A stretch of DNA of 64,000 nucleotides, taken from Amoebophrya sp. A120 (Eukaryota > Sar > Dinophyceae > Syndiniales > Amoebophryaceae). The notes below the pieces were generated by a model. That model did not search any database, was not told the origin of the DNA, and saw nothing but the letters and a program-made list of their open reading frames with translations. Position 1 is the stretch's first letter. The number at the start of each line of letters is the position of its first letter. The stretch is from assembly GCA_905178155.1 (NCBI GenBank), contig CAJINV010000015.1:186001-250000 (forward strand), in the 5' to 3' direction. Positions 1-10,400 of the stretch are shown here, in pieces. A program made the position numbers and the translations under genes.

Positions 1-685
1 CGAATGTTGTCTCGGTCGTAGTTTTCTGGCCCATTTTCGTAGATGTCCTTGATTCGTTTGGCCGCTCCATTCTCCGGCTGAAACAAAAAGTCTTGAAAAG
101 CGGGCTCCCCGCTCCCGGAGTTTTCCGCCAGTCGCCCCGCTAACGTGACTGCCGCGGAAATTTTCTTCATACTGGGCGTCCTATTCTTCGGAAAACTGGA
201 TGTGGCATAGGCAAAATCCAATTTCTGTTTCAAATTTGTCATGAGCAAATAAGTAGCTGCAAAAGCGACTTTCTACAAACTTATTTCTGTGTTGCACCTT
301 CACCGCAAGCCAATTTGAATTCGCGTGCGGAGAGAGAATAAAAATGTATCTATTCTGGTATGCTTCTCGATGTTCGTCGTCCTAAATATGCATGAGATAG
401 AAACCACTTTGTTATTTTTCTCGCTAAGCCAACAAGTAGTACGCTTAACTAGTAAAACGCTATGCCACATCCAGTATTTTCTGTAGGATATGCTAAACCT
501 CCTGCGCCGACGTCTCGCAGCTCCCCGGCGACGCCAAAGTTCGGCTTTGCCAAGCTGTGCAACAGGTGGTTCGCAACAGCATTCTCGTGCTGCAGACCCA
601 GGTTCAGGTTGGAAAACTGCGTCAAAAACTGGAACTCGATTTTCACCAAGTTCTGCTGCTGCCCCGTCGCCGAGCTGAACAGCAT
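1..685 (-). CDS. 5' end of an unrecognised gene, one introner, runs off left edge
   Basis: Two coding pieces are separated by an inverted-repeat intron. The first exon (491-685) starts at an ATG at 683-685 and reads MLFSSATGQQQNLVKIEF to DVGAGGLA. Removing 182-490 plus 5 bp continues in frame as PSMKKISAAVTLAGRLAE, then FQDFLFQPENGAAKRI and ENYDRDN to the window edge. About 123 residues are visible. The composition is coding-like (amphipathic, no long low-complexity runs), but I recognise no family. An alternative start is the ATG at 240-242, inside the element, which would make only the second part coding. I prefer the spliced model because the reading frame stays open across the junction exactly as at the introners of the neighbouring gene. 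It lies in the same orientation as the giant gene, about 3.7 kb past that gene's stop codon. Confidence 0.6.
182..490. mobile_element. Introner, singleton family M (in the left-edge gene)
   Basis: 309 bp. The ends are an inverted repeat whose shared core is CTGGATGTGGCATAG at 194-209 and its complement at 461-476, with TAT and ATA tips. The flanks CGTCC/TGCTA do not match, unlike nearly all other copies here, but removing the element plus 5 bp joins GAGGLA-PSMKKI in frame. Its interior carries few of the TTGTNATGC words seen in the other families. Confidence 0.6.
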
Positions 686-818
686 GGTGTTGTGAATCAA
701 AGTATCGAAACAAAAAAGCTGCAAAGACCTCCCACGAAAGAAGGTCTCCGATCATGCGACAAGACAATTGAAGGGAAAGCAATGAGAAGATGCAAATCTT
801 GCACGGATGGGCAAGCTT

Positions 819-884
819 CAAGGAAAATCTCGGAGAATCTCCTTGGCCCAAGGAGATTCTCCTGGACCCCCAGGAGAATCTCCT
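819..884. repeat. Palindromic AGGAGATTCTCC cluster, left
   Basis: Four close copies of the self-complementary word (A)GGAGA(A/T)TCTCC, such as AAGGAGATTCTCCT and AGGAGAATCTCCT, in alternating spacing. The word recurs at 1048-1116 and 4088-4140, so the three clusters bracket the intergenic region. Confidence 0.75.
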
Positions 885-1048
885 CCCTCCCCTCCTCCTC
901 TCTCCTAATTTTCCATTTTTTTCTTCTTTCTTTTTTTTTCTTTTCTTTCTTTTTCCTTCATTTGCTTCCTTTTCCATCATTTGCTTCCTTTTCCTTCATT
1001 TCCTTCTATTTCCTTCACTTCCTCCCGCTGTCTCGCTCCCCTTCTCCC
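881..1048 (+). repeat. Pyrimidine-rich tract
   Basis: About 165 nt almost wholly C and T on the plus strand, with runs such as TTTCTTTTTTTTTC and a loose TTTGCTTCCTTTTCC repeat. Open frames across it only encode Phe/Ser/Leu runs and are not genes. It sits between two palindromic clusters. Confidence 0.8.
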
Positions 1049-1116
1049 AAGGAGAATCTCCTTGGCAAGGAGATTCTCCCCGAACGTGGGAGAATCTCCT
1101 TGCCAAGGAGATTCTC
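1048..1116. repeat. Palindromic AGGAGATTCTCC cluster, middle
   Basis: CAAGGAGAATCTCCTTGG, then CAAGGAGATTCTCC, then GGGAGAATCTCCTTG, then CCAAGGAGATTCTC. Each is a near-perfect palindrome, and neighbours also pair with one another, so long hairpins are possible on either strand. Confidence 0.8.
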
Positions 1117-2039
1117 ATAGCCCGCCAGAAAACCACAAAAGCAGAACTTATCGCCCTTGGACGCCCGGGCGCAGTGCAATGCCAGGGGCGCGGCGCCCTC
1201 TGCGGCCCAAGCCGCACCTTCAAGGGCGGGCGCACTGCCCTATGCGGCCCGACGCAGACGCAAGCTCAAGGGCGCAAGGCCCTACGAAGCCTTTCCCGGG
1301 CGCCCTGCTGACTATGGCGCCGCGCTCGAGGGCGGTTTGCCCCATGCAACCTCACATCAACATCAAGTGCGCTGCCCTATAAAGCCCGAAGAACGGCCGC
1401 AATTTCACGGCCATTTTGCGCGATGTGGCCGGTGCTGGGTCGCAACGAAAAGCAAGTCGTCCCTCGACCGCTTTACCGGCAACTCGCCTCTCAGCCGTTC
1501 GCACCACAGCGCATCAGAGGCAGATCACCCCGCACCCGCTCCGAAGCGACCTCAAAGGCAAACCACCCCCACGACCAACTAGAATCGACCTCAAACGAAA
1601 CACAAATCGCGCCAGGCAAGTCGCACAACAAAAGCTCAACCCCAACCAAGGGCCAGGCGCCCGGCAGCCGCTCAGGCGCTGCATGCTTGCGCGCAATTTG
1701 AAAGGGAGGCCACCCCTCAGCAACTCCAGCGTGATTGCAAGAGCAGCGCGCCCCGGGCTGTTCATCTGGCGCGATTTCAAGGGCGCCCCGCCAAATCGGG
1801 CCCTTTTTAACGGCCGGAACAGCAGGCCCTGCAACTTGCGGCGACCGGCACCCCAGCCACACACTGAGATGGTGACTCGGCAGCAAACCCGTGGACCCAC
1901 GACCCGGGGTAGCCCGAGTACAGCACTCCAAATGCCCACACCCAAGAAGCAAAAACGCGCCCCCGTGGAAAGAATTTTCGCCGGCCAGCCGCGAGCGAAC
2001 GCGTATGGCCCTCGGCGTAGGGCAACGAAGAAGAAGGGC
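1117..2039. other. GC-rich intergenic stretch, no gene supported
   Basis: Long open frames occur in several frames and on both strands at once, as expected of GC-rich sequence without stops. Their translations are Arg/Pro/Ala-rich and show no domain. Loose repetition of GCCCTATGCGGCCC and CAAGGGCG words is visible between about 1180 and 1400. I see no promoter, RNA gene or intron-like element. Confidence 0.55.
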
Positions 2040-3330
2040 ACGCCCGCGGCAGGCGCGCGAAAAAAATTGTGTCGGCCACCCGTGCAAGAAACTAGAAGGG
2101 CGCCAGGTCAAAGCAGTGCAGTGAAGCGGAGGACGGCGCGCGCGCAGGCGCGCGCCAAAAAAATATTTGTCGGTCGCCCGTGCGAGATAGAAACTGCAGG
2201 GGTGCCGGCGCGAAGCAGCGAAGGATGGAGCAGTGCGCGCCGCGCGCGAGCCAACTTTTTGTCAGTCAGCCGCCCGCGCAAGAAACGGCGAGGGCGTTGG
2301 CGCGAGGCAGTGCAGGTTGGAGCGCGCGCAGCGCGCGCGCGAGAGAAAATTTTTGCCGGCCAGCCGTGCAAGGTAGAAACCGCCAGGGCGTTGGCGCGAA
2401 GCAACAAAGTATGACGCGCGCGCAGCGCGCGCGGGAAAAAAAAATTTTTTGGTCGCTCGTCCAAAATAGAAACCGCCAGGGCATTGGTGCGAAGCAACGA
2501 AGGAAGGGGCGCGCGCAGCGCGCGCTGCAAACAAAAATTTTTTTGGCCGCCCGCGCAAAATAGAAGCCGCCGGACCGTTGGCGCGAAACAGTGGCGGACG
2601 AAGCGCGCGCAGGGCAGCGCGTGCGCGAGAAAAATTTTTGTCGGGTATCCGTGCAAGATAGAAACTGCGCGTGCGCTGGCACGACGAGTCGAAGGATGCA
2701 GCGCGCGCAGCGCGCGCCCGAAAAAAATCCGCCACCCGCGCAAGAAAGTACAAGGTCACTGGCGCGGCGCAACGAAAAATGGCGCGCGCGCAGCGCGCGC
2801 GATTTTTTTCTGACCACCCGTGTGAGAATAAAACTGCAAGGGCGCTGGCGCGAAGCGACAAGGGATGGGGCACACGCACCGCGCGCGCGAAAAAAATTTT
2901 TGTCGGGCCCCCGTGCAAGAAACTGCAGGGGTGAAGGTGTGGCGCGCACGCAAAAAAATTTTGTGTGGCACCCACGCAGGAAACAAACTGCAAGGCCGCT
3001 GACGCGAAGCAGAGAAGGGTGCGGCGTGTGTGCGAAAGATTTCTGTCGGGTACCCGTTCAGGCAACTGCAAGGGCGCTGGCGCGAAGCAGCGAAGGGTGG
3101 AGCGCGCGCCGCGCGCGCGAAAGAAGTTTTTTTTTGTCGGCCGGCCGCCCATGCAAGAATGAAAGCGCAAGGGCCTCGGCGCGGCGCAACGCAGTGTGGA
3201 ACGCGCGCGGCACGCGCGCGACTAAAATTTTTGCCGTGCGCACGTGAAAAAAAGCGCAAAGCCGTCGGCGCGAAACAACGACGAGGAACGGAGCACGTGC
3301 TGCGCGCGGGCGGAGGCAATTTTGAAGGTC
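2040..3330. repeat. Degenerate satellite, about 92-bp period, about 14 units
   Basis: Each unit has a (GC)n palindrome such as GCGCGCGCAGCGCGCGC, an A-run and T-run (AAAAAAATTTTT), GTCGG, a CCCGTGCAAGA marker, then AACTGCAAGGGCGCTGGCG and CGAAGCAACGAAGG. The marker recurs near 2081, 2176, 2271, 2363, 2456, 2550, 2646, 2735, 2815, 2911, 2972, 3052, 3148 and 3240, mostly 89-96 bp apart. Long frames over it give Arg/Ala-rich repeats on both strands and are not credible proteins. Confidence 0.85.
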
Positions 3331-4087
3331 CGCGAACGAAGGCGCAGGGCCGTCGGTGCGAAGCAACGACGGGCAGAGCGTGAGCGGGTGCGGCGCGCGC
3401 GCGAAATAAAAAAAGCCGTTGCGACCGCGACGGTGCAGGAATTTGAAGCGCAGCGCCGTCGGCGCAAAGAAAGAGGGGACGCAGCGCGCGCTGCTCGTGT
3501 GCGGAGCAAGGTCTTTGCTCTGCAAGGCCCGGGACTACATGCGAGTAGAAAAAGCCGGCTCTTGCTGTCGGCCATGCAAACCGCACAGCCGAACCGGCTA
3601 CAAAGGGACCCACAGGCAGGGGCACGCGCGCAACGCGAAAAGTTCTTTGCTTTTTTGCTAACCATTGGCGACTGGGTCGCGCGCAAAAGTAGAAGCTGTC
3701 GCGTTCTGTTCAGTTTCAAAGACGCAAACACCGAACAAAAGAAATGCCGCCAGCACCGCGCCGCCGGGAGCCAATCAAGAGGAGAGCTGCTGCGCGCCTG
3801 CGCGCGTTTTGTATGTAAGGACGGAGCGAAGCCTGGGCTGATGCTGCAGCAAGGCTGGCGCCACACGGGCGGGGCAGGCGGGCGAAGGGCAGGACCAAAA
3901 AGTCTTCCGCCCCCGGTGCGCAGGCGGGCCGGGGGCTCTTGGTGGCAACGGTCAGCGCGCACGTAGTTTGGCCCACGCTCATCCCTTCATCTTGCACGGG
4001 CGCCAGCGCTCGTCTTGGTCTACTATTTCTTTCTATGCTAATATGAGCATGAAGCTCGACGCCAGTTCATAATCTAAATTTTATGGG
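3331..4087. other. Intergenic, decayed satellite then unique sequence
   Basis: To about 3500 the satellite words fade (GTCGGCGCGAAACAACGA, GCGCGCGCG). Beyond that the sequence is GC-rich and unique as far as I can see, with no supported gene. Confidence 0.5.
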
Positions 4088-4140
4088 GGGGAATCTCCTT
4101 GAGGGAGAATCTCCTTAGGCCGTCGGTAGAATTTCCTTGA
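4088..4140. repeat. Palindromic GGAGAATCTCC cluster, right
   Basis: GGGAATCTCCTTGAGGGAG, then AATCTCCTTAGG, then a decayed AATTTCCTTGAG. It is the same word as at 819-884 and 1048-1116, and the last repeat before the 3' end of the giant gene. Confidence 0.6.
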
Positions 4141-4418
4141 GATTTTTTTTTTTCCAACATAATATCAACAAGGGGAAAATAAAATCGGGCATATTTCATT
4201 TCGACTACTACGTCGACAAATTAATGGGAAATGCTTGTTTAAACGATTCATCCAGGCGGCTCCAGAGCTACATCATCGACGCGTGTAATAGAAATGCATT
4301 GGCCGACCGGCATCACAGATGGGTTTGACCAAGAAAATCCATAATCATGCAAAGCCGTATTTTTGCTTTCCAATCCAATAATTTGTCTCGCGCTCGTCCT
4401 TGGGGGTAAAAATCTCGT
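4141..4418. other. Sequence just past the giant gene's stop codon
   Basis: AT-richer than the satellite region to its left. It begins with a T-run at 4141-4152 and is presumably the 3' untranslated region and terminator of the giant gene on the minus strand. I see no recognisable polyadenylation signal that I would trust. Confidence 0.4.
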
Positions 4419-7400
4419 TCATTTTTCATACAAATTCCGGAAGATGAAATCCTATGAACTGCAAAAGTAGTAACGTACTACGTATAAATAGCATCACACA
4501 TTCTCTCAGGATTAGAAATGGAATTTCTAATGCTGTTTTGCCTTAGGAAGAAGATCTGTCATGCGTGTTTGCAATTAGTACGAGTACGATACTTCTGCAC
4601 TGCATAATTCCTGTTGCTGTAGCTGCCCGTGGGCAGCAGTGGACGACGAAGTAGGTGGATGTTGGCAGAAGTCGCCCGTCTGGTGCGTTGCCTGTCCCTG
4701 GCCCGCCGTACCACTGGCACGACCCGGCGTGCAGAGTAACACCGGCGGGATGATAGCGTTCAAATAGTTCTCGTTGGGCAGTTATCAAGCGTAAAAATGT
4801 CTGGGTCTGGAAGGTTGGAAGTTGTAATGCAGGTTTTCCATGACTCGTTAGGTCTGGAATGCGGGACCTAGCAAGACAGAGTCTGTGAGGTCTCTGTCAT
4901 GCCTCTCCTGCATGAGAAACTCCCTCCCAACTTGGTCGAAAGTGGGCAGCTTTTGGCACTCATGCAACACAGATGTCTGCATGATTCGGATTTAGCATGA
5001 CAAGTTGCAATCTTCCCGACCCAGACATTTTTACATTCAATAGCAGTTGCACGGCGTTCTCGCTGTGGCGAATGCGGTTGAAGTCGCCGAATTTTGCCAG
5101 CTCCTGCAGGGTATCCTGTGCAAAAGTATCGTACTCGTATAAATGCAAGTCTTGCATTACAAATCTTTTTCTTAAGGCAAATCCGCATGACAAATTTTAT
5201 TTCTCATGCTGAGAAAATTTGTAATGCATTTATACGAGTACGATACTTTTGCAGTTCATACAGGGATTCGTCCACGGAGAGCATGCCCTGTACCTCCTCC
5301 TGGTGCTTCTTCGCCTTCAGAAAGTTGGCCAGCACGGGCTTGACGAGGTGCTCAAAGAACCGCACCGCGATCACATTGCCCAGTTGCTGCGAAACCGGCT
5401 TCACCGGCACGTTGCCCGCAGTGGTAAGTGTGGAAGTAGTTGTAGCGGGGTGCGATGCACCTACCGCTGCATTTTTCGCAGGCGTTGACGATGAAGCGAG
5501 GTCTTCCTTCGAGAGAACCGTGTGGAGCTCGTGCGCCACTGGGCCCAGCAGGTCCGTTTTGAAGGATTCGAGCTGGAGCTTTAAACTGTCAAGCTTCTTC
5601 TCATTCTTTTCGGTCTTGATGGACCTGCTCGTGGTAGACGACCTGGAAGTGGAGGTGGCTGCTGCGTCCCGTATCAGCAAGAACAATCCTCCCCCTCGAC
5701 CCAGTGACATGCTGGAGAATGTGTGATGCGGATGTGATGTGTGTAGTACAAGAAGTCACGACTTTGTATTGCAGCAAGCCAGCGGCAGCGGCCTACGCAG
5801 ATAGAGATACTTCGGCTTCGCCTGTGTAGCAACTAGAACTCTGCCCGTTCTTTCGGCATGACAATAAAACAGGAACGGAAGGAAACTCGCGTATAAAATG
5901 CAATGAAAACAAGCAGTCGCTTGTCTTTTATGCAAGAATACCAAGCGACTTTTACTTGCGCCGCACCCAAACAAAGCATGAGTATCACAAGTCGCCTATA
6001 ATAATTGAGCACCATAGCAGGGCATCAACGAGGAGGGATCATTCTTCCTCATCATATCCCGGCTGCCGTTACCGGTCGCTTGGTGTAGCAGTTCCCGGGC
6101 GGCCGTCAGTTCTTTGTTCACCGCTTGGACCCGTTTTTCGAGAACGGCTTATCGAAAGGAAAGATCCCCCCTCCCCATATCAAAACGGAAATTTGTGATG
6201 CTGAAACGGAAATCTGTAATGCTGATTTGTGGCCACAGATCAGCTTTGTATTGCAGAGAGGCATGGCGGCCAGATCCCCAGGCTAGGTAGGGGCGTATGG
6301 GTCTAGTTGTTCAGCATGGCAAACGGCTCCCCTTTAGGCCTAACAGCATGACAAATCGCTTCCATAATGGGGCGGAAGCTTCTGCCCTTGTCTTCTTGCA
6401 AGACAGATGTGATTTGTAACCTCAAATCCGGAACACAAATTTTTGTTGACATACCTTTTCAATATGGGGAGGGGGAGTTTTTCCTTTCAATACGGCTTGG
6501 CCCTTCTTTTCCAGCAGCTCGTACACTTTCGCGCGCAGCGACTCCTATCAAATGCAAAAATGTCTGGGTCTGGAAGGATGCAAGGTTTGTCAGGCACATT
6601 CTGCATGACTCCTGAACCTGATCGATGTGTGATGCATGCCCCAGCATCACAGATTTTGTGAGGGCTTCCTTATGTCTTTACCGCATGAGAAATGCCCTCT
6701 CGCCGTGGCAAAAACTGGACCTCTTTTGCTCTTCATGCAATACAGAGCTTTGTAGAATCCAAGTGCAGCATCACAAGTTGTAGCCTTCCAGACCCAGACA
6801 TATTTGCAATTCATAACTCCACGGCCGTCACAAATTCCGCCTCGGTATAGCCCGCAAGCCGCCCGTTGGTCGTGTCGTACGCATCGAATTTCGTGTTCGC
6901 TTTCGGTTGCAGTCGCTCCGCCCGGTTCATCTCGTCCCGTCCTCCCGGCTCCCCGTCGTCGGCTTCATTTACCTTTTCCATGGAAATCAGCTCCGCATGC
7001 TCCCCTGCGAAGATGTGCTGTGCGAACTGCTCCTGCAAGTCGGTCCACATCTCCAGCGTGAGCTCTATCCTGAGTAAAAATGTCCCCACCCCAGAGTTGT
7101 CATGCAGATCTGCATGCCGAAAAAGTTTCTCATGCGGACTTCCATGCGAGCCATTTTCTATTCGCGTTGTGGAATTTGTGACGCTAGAATCAGCATGCTA
7201 CGCGAGATCTGTGATGCTTCTGAACTAGCGAAACAGGATTACACTAGGTGGGCAAACTTGTCATGCCAAACAACCAAAGCTGGTTGATTTGTCTAGCAGA
7301 TTTCCCACCATGCCTCTGGTGTGGGCGGCACGTTTTTAATCAGGATAGGCTCCGTTTCTTTCTTTTCCTCCTCGACCACTTGTTGGGCTGCCGTCGAGGT

Positions 7401-10400
7401 GCCGGTTGTTGTAGTACCCGAGGACGCGGCACCACCACCCGGACTTTCACTTTGCTGCTGCAGTTTCTTCAGGTCTTTCTTCAATTCCCGGACTTTTTCG
7501 TGGATCTTGTCCTTTCCCAAGGTCACGATCTGCCGCAACTGACTGGCGGCGGCGTTCCCGCCGAAGGGGTACAGCCACCGCCCAAAGCTGGACAACAGTT
7601 GCTCGAGTTCCGTTTTCAATTCTTGAAACTGCTTCCTTTCGCTCTCTATCAAAGGCAAAAGTGTCTGGGTCTGGAAGATTCTGAGACTTGTCATGCACGT
7701 ATTGCATGGGCCATGATGTCTGTGATGCATGCCCTAGCATCACAGACTTTTTGAGGGCTTCGTGATACCTATTCCGCATGACAAATGCCCTCTCCGCTTA
7801 GCCAAAATTGCATTCCCTTTGCTGGTCATGCAATACAGATTTTTTTGGAATCCAAATGCAGCATCAGAAGTTCGGATTCTTCCTGACCCAGACATTTTTA
7901 CATTTTATACTCTCCAGCAGACTGCGCTGCTCCTCGTACGCCTCCTGTTTGTCCATCACTCTCTTGATGCTTGAATGGGCTTTGGGATTGAAGCTTGTGT
8001 CCTCGGTTTTCAGCGATTTTGCCAAAGGGCCGCTGAGGCTGGCCAGGGTTTGCTCGGCGACGACGAGGATATGTTTCTTATTCTTTTCCTTATATTTCTC
8101 CTTAGTTTCAGGCGACTTTAGCGATTCAATTTCTGCAGTATATCGCTCATGCATCTTCTTCCGCACATCCTCGACCAGATCGGTGAAATCATCACGCTCA
8201 GCTGCGACCTCGAAGTCCTTGAGCGGCGAATCCCTCCAGATCGTGTCGATGTCGGTCTTTAAGACAGTTAGTTCGTATTTGTGGGGATTATTTCTGGCGC
8301 TAGACCACTCCTCGGCCAGCCTGGTTTTCAATTGCGTGATCGTCACCCTCAACTTTTGGGCCTTGACGCCGGACACCTCGTTTCGCAAGATTTGCTTCTG
8401 TTCGTCGATCTTTGCACTCAGCTCCGCCGGCAGCTTTTCCTTCAGCTCGACGTCCAAGTGCCCGATCTGTTTTTTCAGCCTCCTTAACTGCTTGTTCACT
8501 CGGTCATCCAGCACCTGCTGCACCGGCTCGGCCAGTTTCGCACGAAAATACGTCAGCAGTTTTCCCGGGCGGAAGAGCTTGGTGATTTTTGCGGCGGGCA
8601 TAGAAGTTGTAGTACTTCTACCCAGCTGCCCACTAACAACTTGTTCTTCTCCAGTCGTACTAGTTCTGGCGAGAACGAAGGCCTCTCCGCCGGACAGCTC
8701 GTGCGGCTTTAACAGCGCCGCCTCGTTCAACTGGAATGTGGTTGCGCTGGTGTCCGTGTAGTCGCGCAAAAGGGCGTCAACGTCGCAGCTGTGGACCTTT
8801 TCCAGCTGCTCCAGCCGCTGCGACCACTCCACCGAAGCTCTAGAAGTTGTACCAAACACGTGTTTCAGGTTCAGTGCCAGAGAATTATCCAGCAATTGCT
8901 CCACAAACCCGCGCATTTCCGTCATTCGCGCAGAGCCCCGGAGGTCACGCGGGTTCGCGGCTGTGTGATCCACGTAGTATTCTTTGCCGATCGACTGCTG
9001 CAGGTCCTGCTCGACGTCGGCGAAAGCCGAGTGCAGCCCCGACTCAATGCGCTTTGTCGTTTTGACCACCCCGGTCGTGTAGTCCTGCAGAATTTGCTGC
9101 ATCGCGTGCCCCTCTTTCCGCACGTTTGCCAGGTGCATCCGGATCTCCTTCAATTTCATAGCCTTTTGCTCTTGTTTCTGTGCGTACTCGGGCGTAGTTT
9201 CTCGATACTGCTTTTCTTTCTGCCAGTCTGAAAGCCGCTTGTAAATCTGCGGCGCTTCGATCTTGAAATCCTCCTTGCTAGCGAGGCTTTCCGTCAGCTC
9301 TTTGCCCTCGGCCGCGAGGTACCCGGCACGGTTGTGCAGCCCCGTGCTGGTACTGACGAGCAGTTGTTGCTCGAGGGTTTCTTGCACCACCTTGGAAATC
9401 TTCGCCAGAATGTCCCCCGCCTGTGCGGGGAAGATCGACAGCGTCTTGCTCGATGTAATTTCAGTTTCACCTCCTGGAGCTGCACCGGTTGATGTACCGC
9501 CAGCATCTCCTCCGGATGAACCACCGAGAACTTCTCCCTGCCCTACTGTTGGAAGAGCGGGAGGCTTATTCATGAGTGCCACCAACGGCAAAGACGCTGC
9601 GCCACTGCCGCGCGTGGAGATCGCTTCCTGGCTTTGCTGGATACTGTCAAACACGTTTTCGTCTTCTTGCTGCAGCGACACAACAGCTGATTCATCTGGT
9701 CGTGTGGTCTGCTTGTAGAACAGACTGAACACGGACAATGCGCCGGGCGGGGTGGCCCCCCGCCCTGGATTGCGCTTACTTTCCAAGTCGGAGATCCTCA
9801 GTTCCCAGTTCTGAAACAACTTTGTTGGCGTGATAGTATTGACACCAGGAAGTTGTAGATGCGCTAAGCCGGTTGTAGTCGTACCAGCCGCACTAGTACT
9901 AGGTTGTTCAGCATTTTCAACTCCCATGGGCGTGTCCACGTCGCTGCTCTCGCGCAGAAGCCGTTGCAGCTTGTTGTTTCGGTTCATGGACGCCCGGCGA
10001 ATCGCGGCGTACACCTCCATCTGCAGCTTGTCATTCCGGCTCTTGAAGAGACCCTTCAGCTGCGCGTGGCTCTTCGAGGCTTTCGTGCTTCTCAGGCTCT
10101 TTTCCAGCCACCGGTCGAAGGGCGAAGACCTCTTTGTTTTTTCTTTTTTCTTGTTCTTCTCCTTTTCCTCTTTCTTCCGCCGCGCTTCGGCTGAAGCAGA
10201 GCCCTCAAGAGCCCCGCCCTCGCCTTCCCGAACTGCCGCCCCCGGGAAATCCGACGCGGCTGGCGCCGCGCCGACGCTGCTCCGTTGCTTCAGGCTCGTC
10301 AAATACTCGGCGGTATGCCCATGCGCATCGTACTGCAGCAGTTCACAGGCGTAGGCCCACCATAGTTCTTGACCGTAGCGGCCGCCGCCTTTCACTTGAT

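Noticed and set aside
1416-2414. Plus-strand open frame of 332 codons in the intergenic region
   Set aside because: It runs into a GC-rich tandem satellite where several frames on both strands are open, and the translation is Arg/Ala/Pro-rich repeats.
2262-3170. Minus-strand open frame of 302 codons
   Set aside because: Encodes the same satellite on the other strand; repetitive Ala/Arg-rich translation and no domain.
5735-6017. A gene boundary at this irregular intron
   Set aside because: No start or stop signals fit and both sides have the same composition and orientation. The frame phase cannot be proved, so I kept it as an uncertain intron.
7808-8761. Long plus-strand open frame opposite the longest exon
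   Set aside because: Shadow of the minus-strand coding exon. The minus frame continues in register across both neighbouring introners while the plus frame does not.
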